Of a stretch of 64,000 nt of DNA, positions 41,526 to 50,135 are shown one piece after another. The notes beneath the pieces are model-generated. The model was not told the DNA's origin. It saw nothing but the letters and a program-made list of their open reading frames with translations, and made no database searches. Each line of letters opens with the position of its first letter. Positions within the stretch are counted from its first letter, which is position 1. A program made the position numbers and the translations under genes. This DNA comes from Lachnospiraceae bacterium M18-1. Its GTDB lineage: Bacteria > Bacillota > Clostridia > Lachnospirales > Lachnospiraceae. The DNA is taken from contig KE159605.1 in NCBI GenBank assembly GCA_000403295.2, positions 1,882,193-1,946,192 of the forward strand. The letters are read 5' to 3'.

Positions 41526-43040
41526 TTATTCAGCTTCTATAAATTCCATTGTATTGCCATTTTCTTTTATATATAATTCTATTATCTTCTTATCCTTTGG
41601 TCTATAGTAGTATTGTTTCTTACCCTCTAACATAGCTTTTCTAATTTGATTATGTATTCTATAAACTCTTGCTTTTTGTTTGGCTTCTTCATTATCACCG
41701 CCTATCCTACTTATTATCTTTTGTTTCATTTCTTCTTCTGCTGTTCTCTCTGCTGTTTCATCAGGCTTATATATGTCGCTGAAAGTCTTTCTCATTCTTT
41801 CCGCTTTCTGTATCTCATTTAATCTTGCATATATTTTATTTAGCATTTTTGTGTCTTGATGACCGAAGTAATCCTTTATTTTTTCTTCTGAATAGCCTAA
41901 TCCCTCCGGCGGTGGAAGTACTAAAAATGTTGCACAACTATGTCTAAACATTTGTAAGTCTGTATTATCCATATTGCAATAATCTAATACTTTCTTTAAC
42001 TCTCTTAGTGTCTGGTCACTTCTCATAAACCTATGAGGGTTATTCTGGTCTATATTAGGAAATACAAAACATTCTTCTATTTCTTCTTTTGTAATCCCAT
42101 ATTGATACCTAAAACTTTCCTTATAGTCAATCAATAACTCATAGTAAAAATCAAATATAGGTATTGTTCTTATTGATACTGTATTCTTTGTTCTGTATTG
42201 TTCTAGCATTGTTCTTTCTAATGCACTTTCAACTTTTTCCATTTTACTAATTGCATTTCTTATAGATATTGTTCTTACTCCCTCTCTTAAATCAATAAAT
42301 TTCCATTGAAGTCCAGTTAATTCCTCTACTCTCACACCACTAAAGAATAATACAAAGAAAAGAGTATAAAAATAAAAGTTTCTAAATTCTCCTAATCCGT
42401 ATTCTTGCTTTATGTAGTATCTTGTTATTTCCTGTATATCAAGAATAGATAATATTTTTCTTTCCCCTTTTCTTTCTCTATTATTTACTAATGAGTTTTT
42501 TATTTTTGTTTTTCTTATTCCTATATCTAATGTTTCCTCTTGTAATTCATCTACATAATAGTTATTTTGACTTAACCATATATTAAACTTTATCAAATTC
42601 ATTCTGCAAAGTCTAACATATCCGCCGCCCAATGTTTCTTTATTATTTATATGTGTTAGCCAACTTCTAAATGTAAATACTGATATATCTTTTATTCTTG
42701 TATCTTTAACAGTTTGCGGCATGTGATTATTATATATTGCATTTGCTGTTTGATATTCCTTTTTATTAGTATTGCTTATCTCTTTATCAGATAATTTCTT
42801 TAAGTATGCTATAAATTCTTCATAGGCAGTTATAAGTTTCTTATCTCGCCTTTGTGTTATCTTGTTTCTATCTTCTTTTTCCTTTATCTCCTTTTGTTTC
42901 TTTGCTTCTTTCTCTGCTTTCTCTAAAGTATCAAACCACGCTGTTTCACTATCCCTTTTCTTTCCCTCTCTTATGAAATAGTATCTTACTTTATATTCCT
43001 TTTTGCCTGTTTTGGGGTTTACTCTTTCTTTATGTGCCAT
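41526..43040 (-). CDS. int: Tyrosine integrase of element 3
   Basis: 504 residues from ATG 43040 (AAAGGTGGT upstream). N-terminal arm domain (KEYKVRYYFIREGKKRDSET), core-binding domain, catalytic domain with Arg in FSGVRVEELTGLQW, second Arg in LQMFRHSCATFL, and GHQDTKMLNKIYARL with the Tyr. The usual HxxR is QMFR here, so the first His is replaced. A ~70-residue C-terminal extension (TAERTAEEEMKQKIISRIGG ...) makes it longer than typical. Its start is 131 bp from att3. Confidence 0.9.
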   Translation of the reverse strand: MAHKERVNPKTGKKEYKVRYYFIREGKKRDSETAWFDTLEKAEKEAKKQKEIKEKEDRNKITQRRDKKLITAYEEFIAYLKKLSDKEISNTNKKEYQTANAIYNNHMPQTVKDTRIKDISVFTFRSWLTHINNKETLGGGYVRLCRMNLIKFNIWLSQNNYYVDELQEETLDIGIRKTKIKNSLVNNRERKGERKILSILDIQEITRYYIKQEYGLGEFRNFYFYTLFFVLFFSGVRVEELTGLQWKFIDLREGVRTISIRNAISKMEKVESALERTMLEQYRTKNTVSIRTIPIFDFYYELLIDYKESFRYQYGITKEEIEECFVFPNIDQNNPHRFMRSDQTLRELKKVLDYCNMDNTDLQMFRHSCATFLVLPPPEGLGYSEEKIKDYFGHQDTKMLNKIYARLNEIQKAERMRKTFSDIYKPDETAERTAEEEMKQKIISRIGGDNEEAKQKARVYRIHNQIRKAMLEGKKQYYYRPKDKKIIELYIKENGNTMEFIEAE

Positions 43041-43133
43041 ATCTTCTACCACCTTTCTAGGTGATATTCTACCCCATTCTAGCCCCAATCGTCAACCCCA
43101 ACCTCAAAATTTATTTGGGGTTAAAAATAGCTG

Positions 43134-43149
43134 AAAGCCGCATAAATAC
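43134..43149 (-). repeat. Right subterminal inverted repeat of element 3
   Basis: AAAGCCGCATAAATAC, exact reverse complement of 36547-36562, ending 21 bp before the att3 core. On the guaA transcript this region also folds as GAAAGCC/GGCTTTC, so it may serve as the guaA terminator. Confidence 0.8.
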
Positions 43150-43168
43150 GGGCTTTCCGCTAAAAAAT

Positions 43169-44716
43169 CTATTCGAACTCAATCGTCCCCGGCGGCTTAC
43201 TAGTCAGATCATACATCACCCGATTCACCCCTCTGACCTCATTGATAATCCTGCTCATCACCTTATTCAGCACCGCATACGGCACCTCCGCCGCCTCCGC
43301 AGTCATAAAATCAATTGTATTCACCGCCCGAAGCGCAACCGCATAATCATAGGTTCTCTCATCCCCCATCACGCCCACGCTTCTCATGTTCGTCAATGCG
43401 GCAAAATACTGTCCTACCGTCGCCTTCATCCCTGCCGCATCCATCTCCTCACGATAGATGGCGTCCGCATCCTGCACGATCTTCACCTTCTCCGCCGTAA
43501 TCTCACCGATGATCCGGATACCAAGCCCTGGCCCCGGGAACGGCTGCCGGAACACAAGCCTTTCCGGAATTCCCATCTCCAGTCCGGCCTTGCGGACCTC
43601 ATCCTTGAACAGATCCCGCAGCGGCTCAATGATTTCTTTAAAATCCACATAGTCCGGCAGGCCGCCCACATTGTGGTGGGATTTGATCACGGCAGATTCA
43701 CCGCCCAGGCCGCTTTCAACCACATCCGGATAAATGGTTCCCTGCACAAGAAAGTCAACCGCACCGATCTTCTTTGCCTCCTCTTCAAAAACCCGGATAA
43801 ACTCTTCCCCGATAATCTTCCGTTTTTCTTCCGGCTCCTCCGCGCCTGCCAGCCTGCCATAAAAACGTTCCTGCGCATTGACACGTATAAAATTGAGGTC
43901 GTAAGGTCCTTCCGGGCCGAACACCGCTTCCACCTCATCACCCTCATTTTTGCGCAGAAGCCCATGGTCAACAAACACACATGTCAGCTGATTTCCGATG
44001 GCTTTGGACAGCATCACGGCAGCCACAGAGGAATCAACTCCTCCTGACAGGGCGCAGAGCACCTTTCCACTTCCCACCTTTGCCCGGATCTCCCGTATAG
44101 AGTTCTCCACAAATGCATCCATCCGCCATTCCTCTGCACAGCCGCATACATTTTTCACAAAATTATTGATCATCTTCGTACCCTCTGATGTATGCAGCAC
44201 CTCCGGATGAAACTGGATGGCATATAAGCCGCGCGCTTCATCCTCCGCCGCTGCTGTAGGACAATCCACAGTATGGGCCGTCACCTCGAACCCGGGCGCA
44301 GGCCGGGAAATATAGTCAAAATGGCTCATCCAGCAGACCGTCTTTTCTTCCACACCCCGGAACACTTTGGAGTCAGTCTTGTCGATCAGCACTTCCGTCT
44401 TTCCGTATTCCCTGACAGCCGCACGCTCAACCCTGCCTCCCAGTTCCAGCATCATCAGCTGGGCCCCGTAGCAAAGTCCAAGCACCGGAACCCCCAGTTC
44501 AAATAATTCCTTCGGATAGACGGCCGCATCCTCCTCGTAACAACTGCTGGGACCGCCGGTCAGAATAAAGCCCTTCGGATTCATACTCTTAATCATCTCA
44601 ATATCTGTCTTATAGGAATAAATCTCACAATATACATTACATTCGCGCACACGCCTCGCTACAAGCTGGTTATACTGCCCGCCAAAGTCCAGTACAATCA
44701 CCAATTCTCTTTTCAT
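43169..44716 (-). CDS. guaA: GMP synthase (glutamine-hydrolysing)
   Basis: Converts XMP to GMP using glutamine and ATP. 515 residues from ATG 44716 (AAAGGAGGAG upstream). Glutamine amidotransferase domain with Cys in GLCYGAQ and the His/Glu of [11 protein letters not shown]-pyrophosphatase with P-loop SGGVDSS; C-terminal dimerisation domain ending KPPGTIEFE. Length is normal. The 3' end is the integration target of three elements and is intact, ending IEFE-stop inside att3. Confidence 0.97.
   Translation of the reverse strand: MKRELVIVLDFGGQYNQLVARRVRECNVYCEIYSYKTDIEMIKSMNPKGFILTGGPSSCYEEDAAVYPKELFELGVPVLGLCYGAQLMMLELGGRVERAAVREYGKTEVLIDKTDSKVFRGVEEKTVCWMSHFDYISRPAPGFEVTAHTVDCPTAAAEDEARGLYAIQFHPEVLHTSEGTKMINNFVKNVCGCAEEWRMDAFVENSIREIRAKVGSGKVLCALSGGVDSSVAAVMLSKAIGNQLTCVFVDHGLLRKNEGDEVEAVFGPEGPYDLNFIRVNAQERFYGRLAGAEEPEEKRKIIGEEFIRVFEEEAKKIGAVDFLVQGTIYPDVVESGLGGESAVIKSHHNVGGLPDYVDFKEIIEPLRDLFKDEVRKAGLEMGIPERLVFRQPFPGPGLGIRIIGEITAEKVKIVQDADAIYREEMDAAGMKATVGQYFAALTNMRSVGVMGDERTYDYAVALRAVNTIDFMTAEAAEVPYAVLNKVMSRIINEVRGVNRVMYDLTSKPPGTIEFE
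43171..43183. other. att3: attachment site within the last codons of guaA
   Basis: ATTCGAACTCAAT, preceded by T at 43170; with 43169 this is the reverse complement of ATT GAG TTC GAA TAG, the last four codons and stop of guaA. Confidence 0.88.
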
Positions 44717-44751
44717 CTGTCTCCTCCTTTTATTGCATCTGATCATATCTA

Positions 44752-46020
44752 GTGTACTAACCGTATTATATTTATACTAATTATTTTGCCGCTGTTTCAT
44801 CGAATTTGGGATAAAGTGATACCAGTTTGGTTCTGGCTTTATCCGTAGTAAATTGCCATTGGATACATGCCGCATGCTCATTACGATCCTGTTCCCACGC
44901 AGAGAGTTCTTGACGAAGCTTTTCTATATCGCTAATTCGCTGGGATAGACACTGGCGCGTCATTACATTAAGCTCTATTTCTGCAATATCCAACCAGCTT
45001 CCATGCTTAGGAGTATAGTGGATTTCCAATTTTCTGGCAATCCGTCGGGCTTCACTGGCTGGAAACGCTTTGTAGAGTGATGATAACGCATGAGTATTCA
45101 GGTTATCCATAACAAGTAATATTTTTTCGCTATCCGGATAACTGACATCTACCAGATATTTTATTTCTTCTGCCCAGTCAATCGCTGTACGGTGTTCACG
45201 GACACTTACATGGCGTACACCACCCAAGGGCTCCACAAACACAAAGATACTGACGGTCCCATTACGTGTATATTCAGAATCCATTTTTTGGGTATCTCCT
45301 GAACGCATGGGAAGAGGTTCCCTGACTTCTCCAAGTAGCTGGTATGGTTTTTCGTCCATACATACAACAGGGGTCCTTGGGTCATAGGGCCTTTCATAAA
45401 CATCCAGGATATCTTCCATGCAGGCTACAAATTCCGCGTTTTCTTTTGGTGGGATACACCAGTATTCACTGAGGTGAGGTCGAAGTTCATTTTTTTTAAT
45501 GCCTGGCGGATGGCCTCTCTCCCGATGGGAGTATCCAACTCCATACGAAGCCTTTCCTCCAGAAGTCGCAGAGTCCAATGAGCGTGTCCGTCCGGAACCG
45601 GGCCACAGGCAATCTGAATGATATGCGCTTCCATACGTCCATCTACTTTACGGCGTGCCGCAGCAGAATTTGGGCTGATATTATACCGGATGATGTCTGT
45701 GATTCCATTTTTCATGTAAGATCGAACAACATTTGCTACAGTAGACTTACAAACAGCGTAACTGTGAGCGATCTGGGCGTGGGTAAGCCCTGCCCCCTGC
45801 TCTTGATCCAGTTCAAGTAATATTTGACACCGTTTCAAAACAGTCTTACAGGTATTCTTATTTTTGATTGTTTTTTGAAGAGTAGCCCTTTCATCATCAC
45901 TTAGCTTAATAATGTATGTTTTAGGTCTTGCCATACCATCCACCGCCATTTCTTTCTAGTATATCATAAGGCGGTAAATAATGGCAACAAATTAATTTAA
46001 ATATAATACGGTCACTACAC
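44752..46020 (-). mobile_element. IS630-family insertion sequence
   Basis: Terminal inverted repeats of about 25 bp (44750- : TAGTGTACTAACCGTATTAT; right end reverse complement: TAGTGTAGTGACCGTATTAT; two mismatches), flanked by TA at 44750-44751 and 46021-46022, the IS630 target duplication. Length about 1.27 kb. Confidence 0.88.
44781..45934 (-). CDS. IS630-family transposase, two frames joined by a frameshift
   Basis: Frame one (45934 to about 45490) gives a HTH domain: RPKTYIIKLSDDERATLQKT ... AQIAHSYAVCKSTVANVVRS and REAIRQALKK. A run of eight A on the coding strand (45490-45497 on plus as T) shifts reading to frame two, which continues NELRPHLSEYWCIPPKENAE with the DDE domain: CMDEKPYQLL, LLVMDNLNTH and SWLDIAEIE. 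Known: IS630 members often use programmed frameshifting at such A-runs. Frame one alone stops at 45425 and frame two ends at 44781. The start could also be ATG 45949. Confidence 0.85.
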
Positions 46021-46071
46021 TAGTTTCATCACTTGCCATCTGATTTTACTGCTAACATAAGCCATACATTG

Positions 46072-47424
46072 TTATACTGCCTTTTTCAGCATCCATCTCC
46101 CACCTTTATACCGAACCATCATGCATACCGCCCGGAAGCACCAGTCTATGATCATGGCCATCCATACGCCAAATACACCCATTCCGAGATATTTTCCAAG
46201 AATATAACTAAACACGATCCGAAACAGCCACATCGAGATCATGGAAATGTACATGGTCACCTGGGCGTCTCCTGCCGCACGCAAAGTAGACGGAAGGCTG
46301 AAAGCAATGGGCCATACAAGCATACTGCTTATCGTATGCAGATACATGATCTGACGGGTAATCTCCGAAGTCACATCTGACAGGTTATAGACCCGCAGAA
46401 TAATCGGAAGCAGCAGTACGATAATGAGATTCATGACCCACATTCCAACATAAGTGATCAGTATCAGTTTTTTCGTATAATACTTCGCCTGATCATACAT
46501 ATCGGCCCCAACACAGCGGGCAATGACCGTCGTAATCGCCAGATTGACCGCCACACCAGGCAGAATCTGGAACATGGCGATCACATTGCAGACCGCATTT
46601 GCAGCAATGGCATAGGTGCCGAAGGAGGATACCAGGCTCAATACCAAAATCTTGCCCAACTGGAACATACTGTTCTCCAGACCGTTCGGCACACCGATAC
46701 TCAGGATGCGCCGAATCATCCGCCCGTCCGGCCGAAAACGAAAGTCCCGATCGATATGTAAACGCAATTTCTGGTTCACCAGCATTGCAATAATCACAAC
46801 CGCAGCCGTCATACGTGAGATCAGCGTTGGTATGGCGACTCCCTCTGTACCGCAGTGCAGACCATAGATCAGAAGCGCATTGCCGGACACATTGATCAGG
46901 TTCATCAGAATAGAGACCTTCATCGGCGCTTTGGAATCCCCCATCGCCCGGAAAATGGCCGCCCCTGCATTGTACAATGCCAGAAATGGGATCGATGCGG
47001 CAACGATCAGCAGATAAATGTTGGCATGTCCCATCACATCCGCATCAATAGAGCCGAATACTACATGCAGAATAAACCATTTTCCGCAGTAAATGATCAC
47101 CATAAGAACAAGAGATACCAGCGTCACGAACCAGACGATCTGTGTGGATGCCCGGCACGCCAGTTTTTCATCTCTCTGCCCCAGATACTGCCCGCAGATG
47201 ACCGCCCCTCCGGCGGCCAATGCAGAAAACGCATTGATGAACAGCACCATGATATTATCAACCAGAGACACACCGGAGACCGCAGCTTCTCCTACTGTTG
47301 CAATCATGACCGAATCTGCCATCCCCACAAGCACTGCCAGAAACTGCTCAATGATCAGCGGTACGATCAGGACTGCCAGCGCCTTATCATCAAACAAATA
47401 TAACCTTCTTTCTTTTTTCTGCAT
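46072..47424 (-). CDS. MATE-family efflux transporter
   Basis: 450 residues with about 12 membrane spans in two homologous halves. N-terminal VLIVPLIIEQFLAVLVGMAD and SGVSLVDNIMVLFINAFSAL, GQYLGQRDEKLA, and the second-half PNGLENSMFQLGKILV are typical of the NorM/DinF-like MATE family, which expels cationic drugs or metabolites with Na+ or H+. Substrate unknown. GAGGA precedes the ATG. Confidence 0.93.
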   Translation of the reverse strand: MQKKERRLYLFDDKALAVLIVPLIIEQFLAVLVGMADSVMIATVGEAAVSGVSLVDNIMVLFINAFSALAAGGAVICGQYLGQRDEKLACRASTQIVWFVTLVSLVLMVIIYCGKWFILHVVFGSIDADVMGHANIYLLIVAASIPFLALYNAGAAIFRAMGDSKAPMKVSILMNLINVSGNALLIYGLHCGTEGVAIPTLISRMTAAVVIIAMLVNQKLRLHIDRDFRFRPDGRMIRRILSIGVPNGLENSMFQLGKILVLSLVSSFGTYAIAANAVCNVIAMFQILPGVAVNLAITTVIARCVGADMYDQAKYYTKKLILITYVGMWVMNLIIVLLLPIILRVYNLSDVTSEITRQIMYLHTISSMLVWPIAFSLPSTLRAAGDAQVTMYISMISMWLFRIVFSYILGKYLGMGVFGVWMAMIIDWCFRAVCMMVRYKGGRWMLKKAV

Positions 47425-48164
47425 CTCATATTCCTCATTTCCTTATATAAAAAATATTTCTTCCATGAAACCCACACCTTTGCCAATCGCAATTCCCCGA
47501 AATTTTTCCACCTGTACGGTTGCAATTCGAAGTCACATTTTTATGCAATTTATTGTAATGAAAATGTGACTTCGGATTAGCAACCCACCTCATTAATGAG
47601 TAAAATGTGACTGCGTTAGCAGGCACAAAAGTCCGAAAAAATATTCTTAATAGAAGTCAAAGCCCCCGCAGCAAGCTGACAGAGCAGCAAAATTCCAGCG
47701 CAGCAAGCTATAGGGTATTTGGTCTACGCTCCGCTGCAGTCGTTGCTAAGCAAGTGCCTCTGGCTCTTAGCAGCCCTCGCGGTAGTCACCAAATTTTATG
47801 CAAGCATAGCCGCCCGGCTTGTTGCTTCAGAACAAAGAGTTTCGCTTGCGAAACTCGCGCCTGCGGCGGTCGCAGTGCGACATCTACCCCATACGCCGCA
47901 GTGCGCATCCCCCGGAGGTTTTTGTTCTATAGGAAAATTCGGTGAAGTTTCCTATAGAACGAAAAAAGACTTCCCGGCGCATATTATACGCCGGGAAGCC
48001 ATTCAAATCAAGACCCAGATATATATTTTGGAAAAGTCACCGTCGTGCCTGGCAACGGAAACAATCCCGTTGGAGGATTCTAACATCCTCCGATAACAGC
48101 AATATAACGGATGCGAGTTATCCGTAAAAAATAGTACTATGAGGGGGGAGGGGTTGACTAAATT
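47425..48164. other. 740-bp gene-free, hairpin-rich intergenic region
   Basis: Many perfect hairpins: GAGTTTCGC-TT-GCGAAACTC (about 47849-47868), GTTCTATAGGAAA/TTTCCTATAGAAC (about 47922-47960), CTTCCCGGCG/CGCCGGGAAG (about 47972-48000), GGAGGAT/ATCCTCC (about 48073-48092) and ACGGAT/ATCCGT. No frame has a ribosome site or family resemblance. It may hold noncoding RNA or a degraded repeat element. Confidence 0.5.
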
Positions 48165-48392
48165 TTATGCTGCTATATATCTGGAAATCTCCTGCCTTAG
48201 CTGACGAGCATCACCGTACACACGCAGTTCGGCAACGTTGTTCAGCCCCAGATTCATGAGCCCGAGGAGCGACTTCGCATCAACGATAAGCCGGCCTCGT
48301 TTCATGTCCATTGTGATATCATATTTCTCAACAGTGTTTAAAAAGCTCAAGATCTCTTCAGGATTTCTGAATGTCACGTTAAAACAATTCAT
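48165..48392 (-). CDS. HPr-family protein lacking the active-site His (Crh-like)
   Basis: 75 residues from ATG 48392 (AAGGAG 8 bp upstream), with internal Met at 48389-type positions also possible. Aligned to HPr, the GIHARPA segment carrying His15 is replaced by NPEEIL, while the Ser46 region is kept (DAKSLLGLMNLGL). Known: Bacillus Crh lacks His15 but is phosphorylated on Ser46 and acts only in regulation. So a regulatory role is more likely than PTS phosphotransfer. It is 142 bp downstream of the YesN-like regulator gene. Confidence 0.75.
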   Translation of the reverse strand: MNCFNVTFRNPEEILSFLNTVEKYDITMDMKRGRLIVDAKSLLGLMNLGLNNVAELRVYGDARQLRQEISRYIAA

Positions 48393-48534
48393 TGCTTTAA
48401 TCTCCTTCATTACCTTCATTAGTCTCTTAACAGTGTATCCAAATATTCTATCTCTATTCAGCATAATCATAATAGCATACTTTTTCCTCGCTGTTAGGGG
48501 GAAATTTCCCAAAAAAGCGGAAAATTTTAATCTT

Positions 48535-50061
48535 TTATTGGATTTCTTTTCGGTATTCGGTGGGAAGCATTCCTACCTCTTCCTTGAATACCCGGCTCAT
48601 ATATTTCGGATCCGAATACCCGGAAAGTTCAGCAATCTGGTTCATTTTCAAATGCGTCTCCACCAGCAGCTCCTTTACTTTTTCGATACGATATTTCCGC
48701 ACAGTTTCGGTAAATGTACTTCCGGTTTCCTTTTTAAACTGGGCGCTTAAATACTCTTCCGACACAAAAAGTTTCCTTGCCGTCTCTTCCAGGGTGATCC
48801 CTTGATTATAATACTTACGGATCAGCACCTTTGCTCTCTGGATCAAATCGCTGACAGAAGGTTCTTCTGTCTTCGGCTCAGAATAGTCCAGAAACGTCAT
48901 AAACTCTTTCATGTCAGTCTCAATCTGGTTCCATGTATCCGCCGATGCAATCCTTTGAAGTATCTTCTGGATACGCAATTCAGACTCTTCCTTTTTATCC
49001 TTCTGTGTAGTCACCAGACTCCAGTTAAAGCGGATCAGGCTTTCCTTGATCTGGGAAGGCAGGTGATTCTCCCGTACCAGATGATCATACAGTCTCTCAT
49101 AGGTGGAGACCAGATCCTCCCAGTTTTTTTCACGCAGAGCCTGCTTTGCACGGTCCTCCAGCTCCAGAGGATACTTGATCGGTACGATCTGCTGCTTCTG
49201 TATCACCCGCTTGCAGATCAGCGCCCTGTCCGGAAAGCACAGATTCCACTCCAGTTCCTTTTTCATCTCCGGAATCACTTTAGATGCGTCCAAGAGATGC
49301 TCCATCCTTCTCCATACACATACCAATGGCTTTTTCAGATTATCACACAGCATCGGTACGACCGATTTACTAAAGTAAGTGTACTGCGACTCTCCCGCAT
49401 GCTGGCGGTACAAGATCATCAGCAGCATGTCCCAGCCTTTTAACTCCCGGATATTGGCGGCAAATTTTACTGTATGATCTGCCACATGCTCCAGAAGCTC
49501 TTTCGCCCGGTCTTTTTGCTGCTCATAGCCTTTCCCCAGCCAGACCATAAACAACTCCGCCGGTTCCTGCACTGTAAATCCATATTTTCCAAGTGTCTGC
49601 TCATGGAAATATTCATCCGGCTCGAGCTGGCCGTTGATGCACCCCATAAAAATATTCTCCAGGGAAAAACCATATTCCTTATGCTGGTCCCGGCGTATTT
49701 CCTCGTCCACCTTCTCCAAAGCCTTCTTAAGCTCTGCAATCTTCAAAGGCTTCAGCAGATAATTAATGATGCCCAGCTCTATGGCCTCTCTGGCATACTC
49801 AAACTCCGAATATGCTGAGATCACCAGTACCTTACACCGGACCTGCTCTTCCTGAAGCTTTCGGATCATGGCCAATCCATTCATATCCGGCATCCGTATG
49901 TCAACAATGATCAGATCCGGACGCACACTGCGGATCAATTCATATCCGCTCTGGCCGTCGACCGCCTTTCCCACCACCTCATACTGCGGGTTAATCTGAT
50001 GGAGAAGCTTTACCATTCCCTCCCGAATCGCAGCTTCATCCTCAACTATTACAATTCGCAT
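48535..50061 (-). CDS. AraC-type response regulator (YesN-like)
   Basis: 508 residues. Receiver domain at the N-terminus (MRIVIVEDEAAIREGMVKLL; Asp in DLIIVDIRMPDMNG; Lys in NYLLKPLKIAELKKAL), a long middle region, and a C-terminal AraC helix-turn-helix (TLEETARKLFVSEEYLSAQF, MNQIAELSGYSDPKYMSRVF). With the next gene it forms a two-component system of the YesM/YesN type, commonly controlling sugar uptake. GGAGGGG precedes the start. Confidence 0.94.
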   Translation of the reverse strand: MRIVIVEDEAAIREGMVKLLHQINPQYEVVGKAVDGQSGYELIRSVRPDLIIVDIRMPDMNGLAMIRKLQEEQVRCKVLVISAYSEFEYAREAIELGIINYLLKPLKIAELKKALEKVDEEIRRDQHKEYGFSLENIFMGCINGQLEPDEYFHEQTLGKYGFTVQEPAELFMVWLGKGYEQQKDRAKELLEHVADHTVKFAANIRELKGWDMLLMILYRQHAGESQYTYFSKSVVPMLCDNLKKPLVCVWRRMEHLLDASKVIPEMKKELEWNLCFPDRALICKRVIQKQQIVPIKYPLELEDRAKQALREKNWEDLVSTYERLYDHLVRENHLPSQIKESLIRFNWSLVTTQKDKKEESELRIQKILQRIASADTWNQIETDMKEFMTFLDYSEPKTEEPSVSDLIQRAKVLIRKYYNQGITLEETARKLFVSEEYLSAQFKKETGSTFTETVRKYRIEKVKELLVETHLKMNQIAELSGYSDPKYMSRVFKEEVGMLPTEYRKEIQ

Positions 50062-50135
50062 GCTTACCCCTCCTTCGCCATGCGCACAAAAGCAGACTCT
50101 CGCTCATCCGCTTATTTATCCATAAACATATAATC

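Larger units (their letters stand above)
36525..43183. mobile_element. Element 3: ~6.7-kb AT-rich integrative element next to guaA
   Basis: Bounded by att2 and att3. Subterminal inverted repeats are symmetric: 16 bp at 36547-36562 / 43134-43149 and 12 bp at 36590-36601 / 43116-43127, each pair about 22 and 44-66 bp from its att core. Genes: integrase, XRE regulator, resolvase, HNH protein, winged-helix-type protein with iterons, and several unknowns. No relaxase, no secretion genes and no recognisable phage structural genes. Confidence 0.85.

Noticed and set aside
43061..44047. 328-codon frame antisense to guaA
   Set aside because: Shadow of guaA; composition is His/Arg/Pro-rich and there is no start signal.
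47607..48127. Several overlapping frames in the intergenic region after the MATE gene
   Set aside because: No ribosome sites; translations follow hairpin repeats; no recognisable domains.
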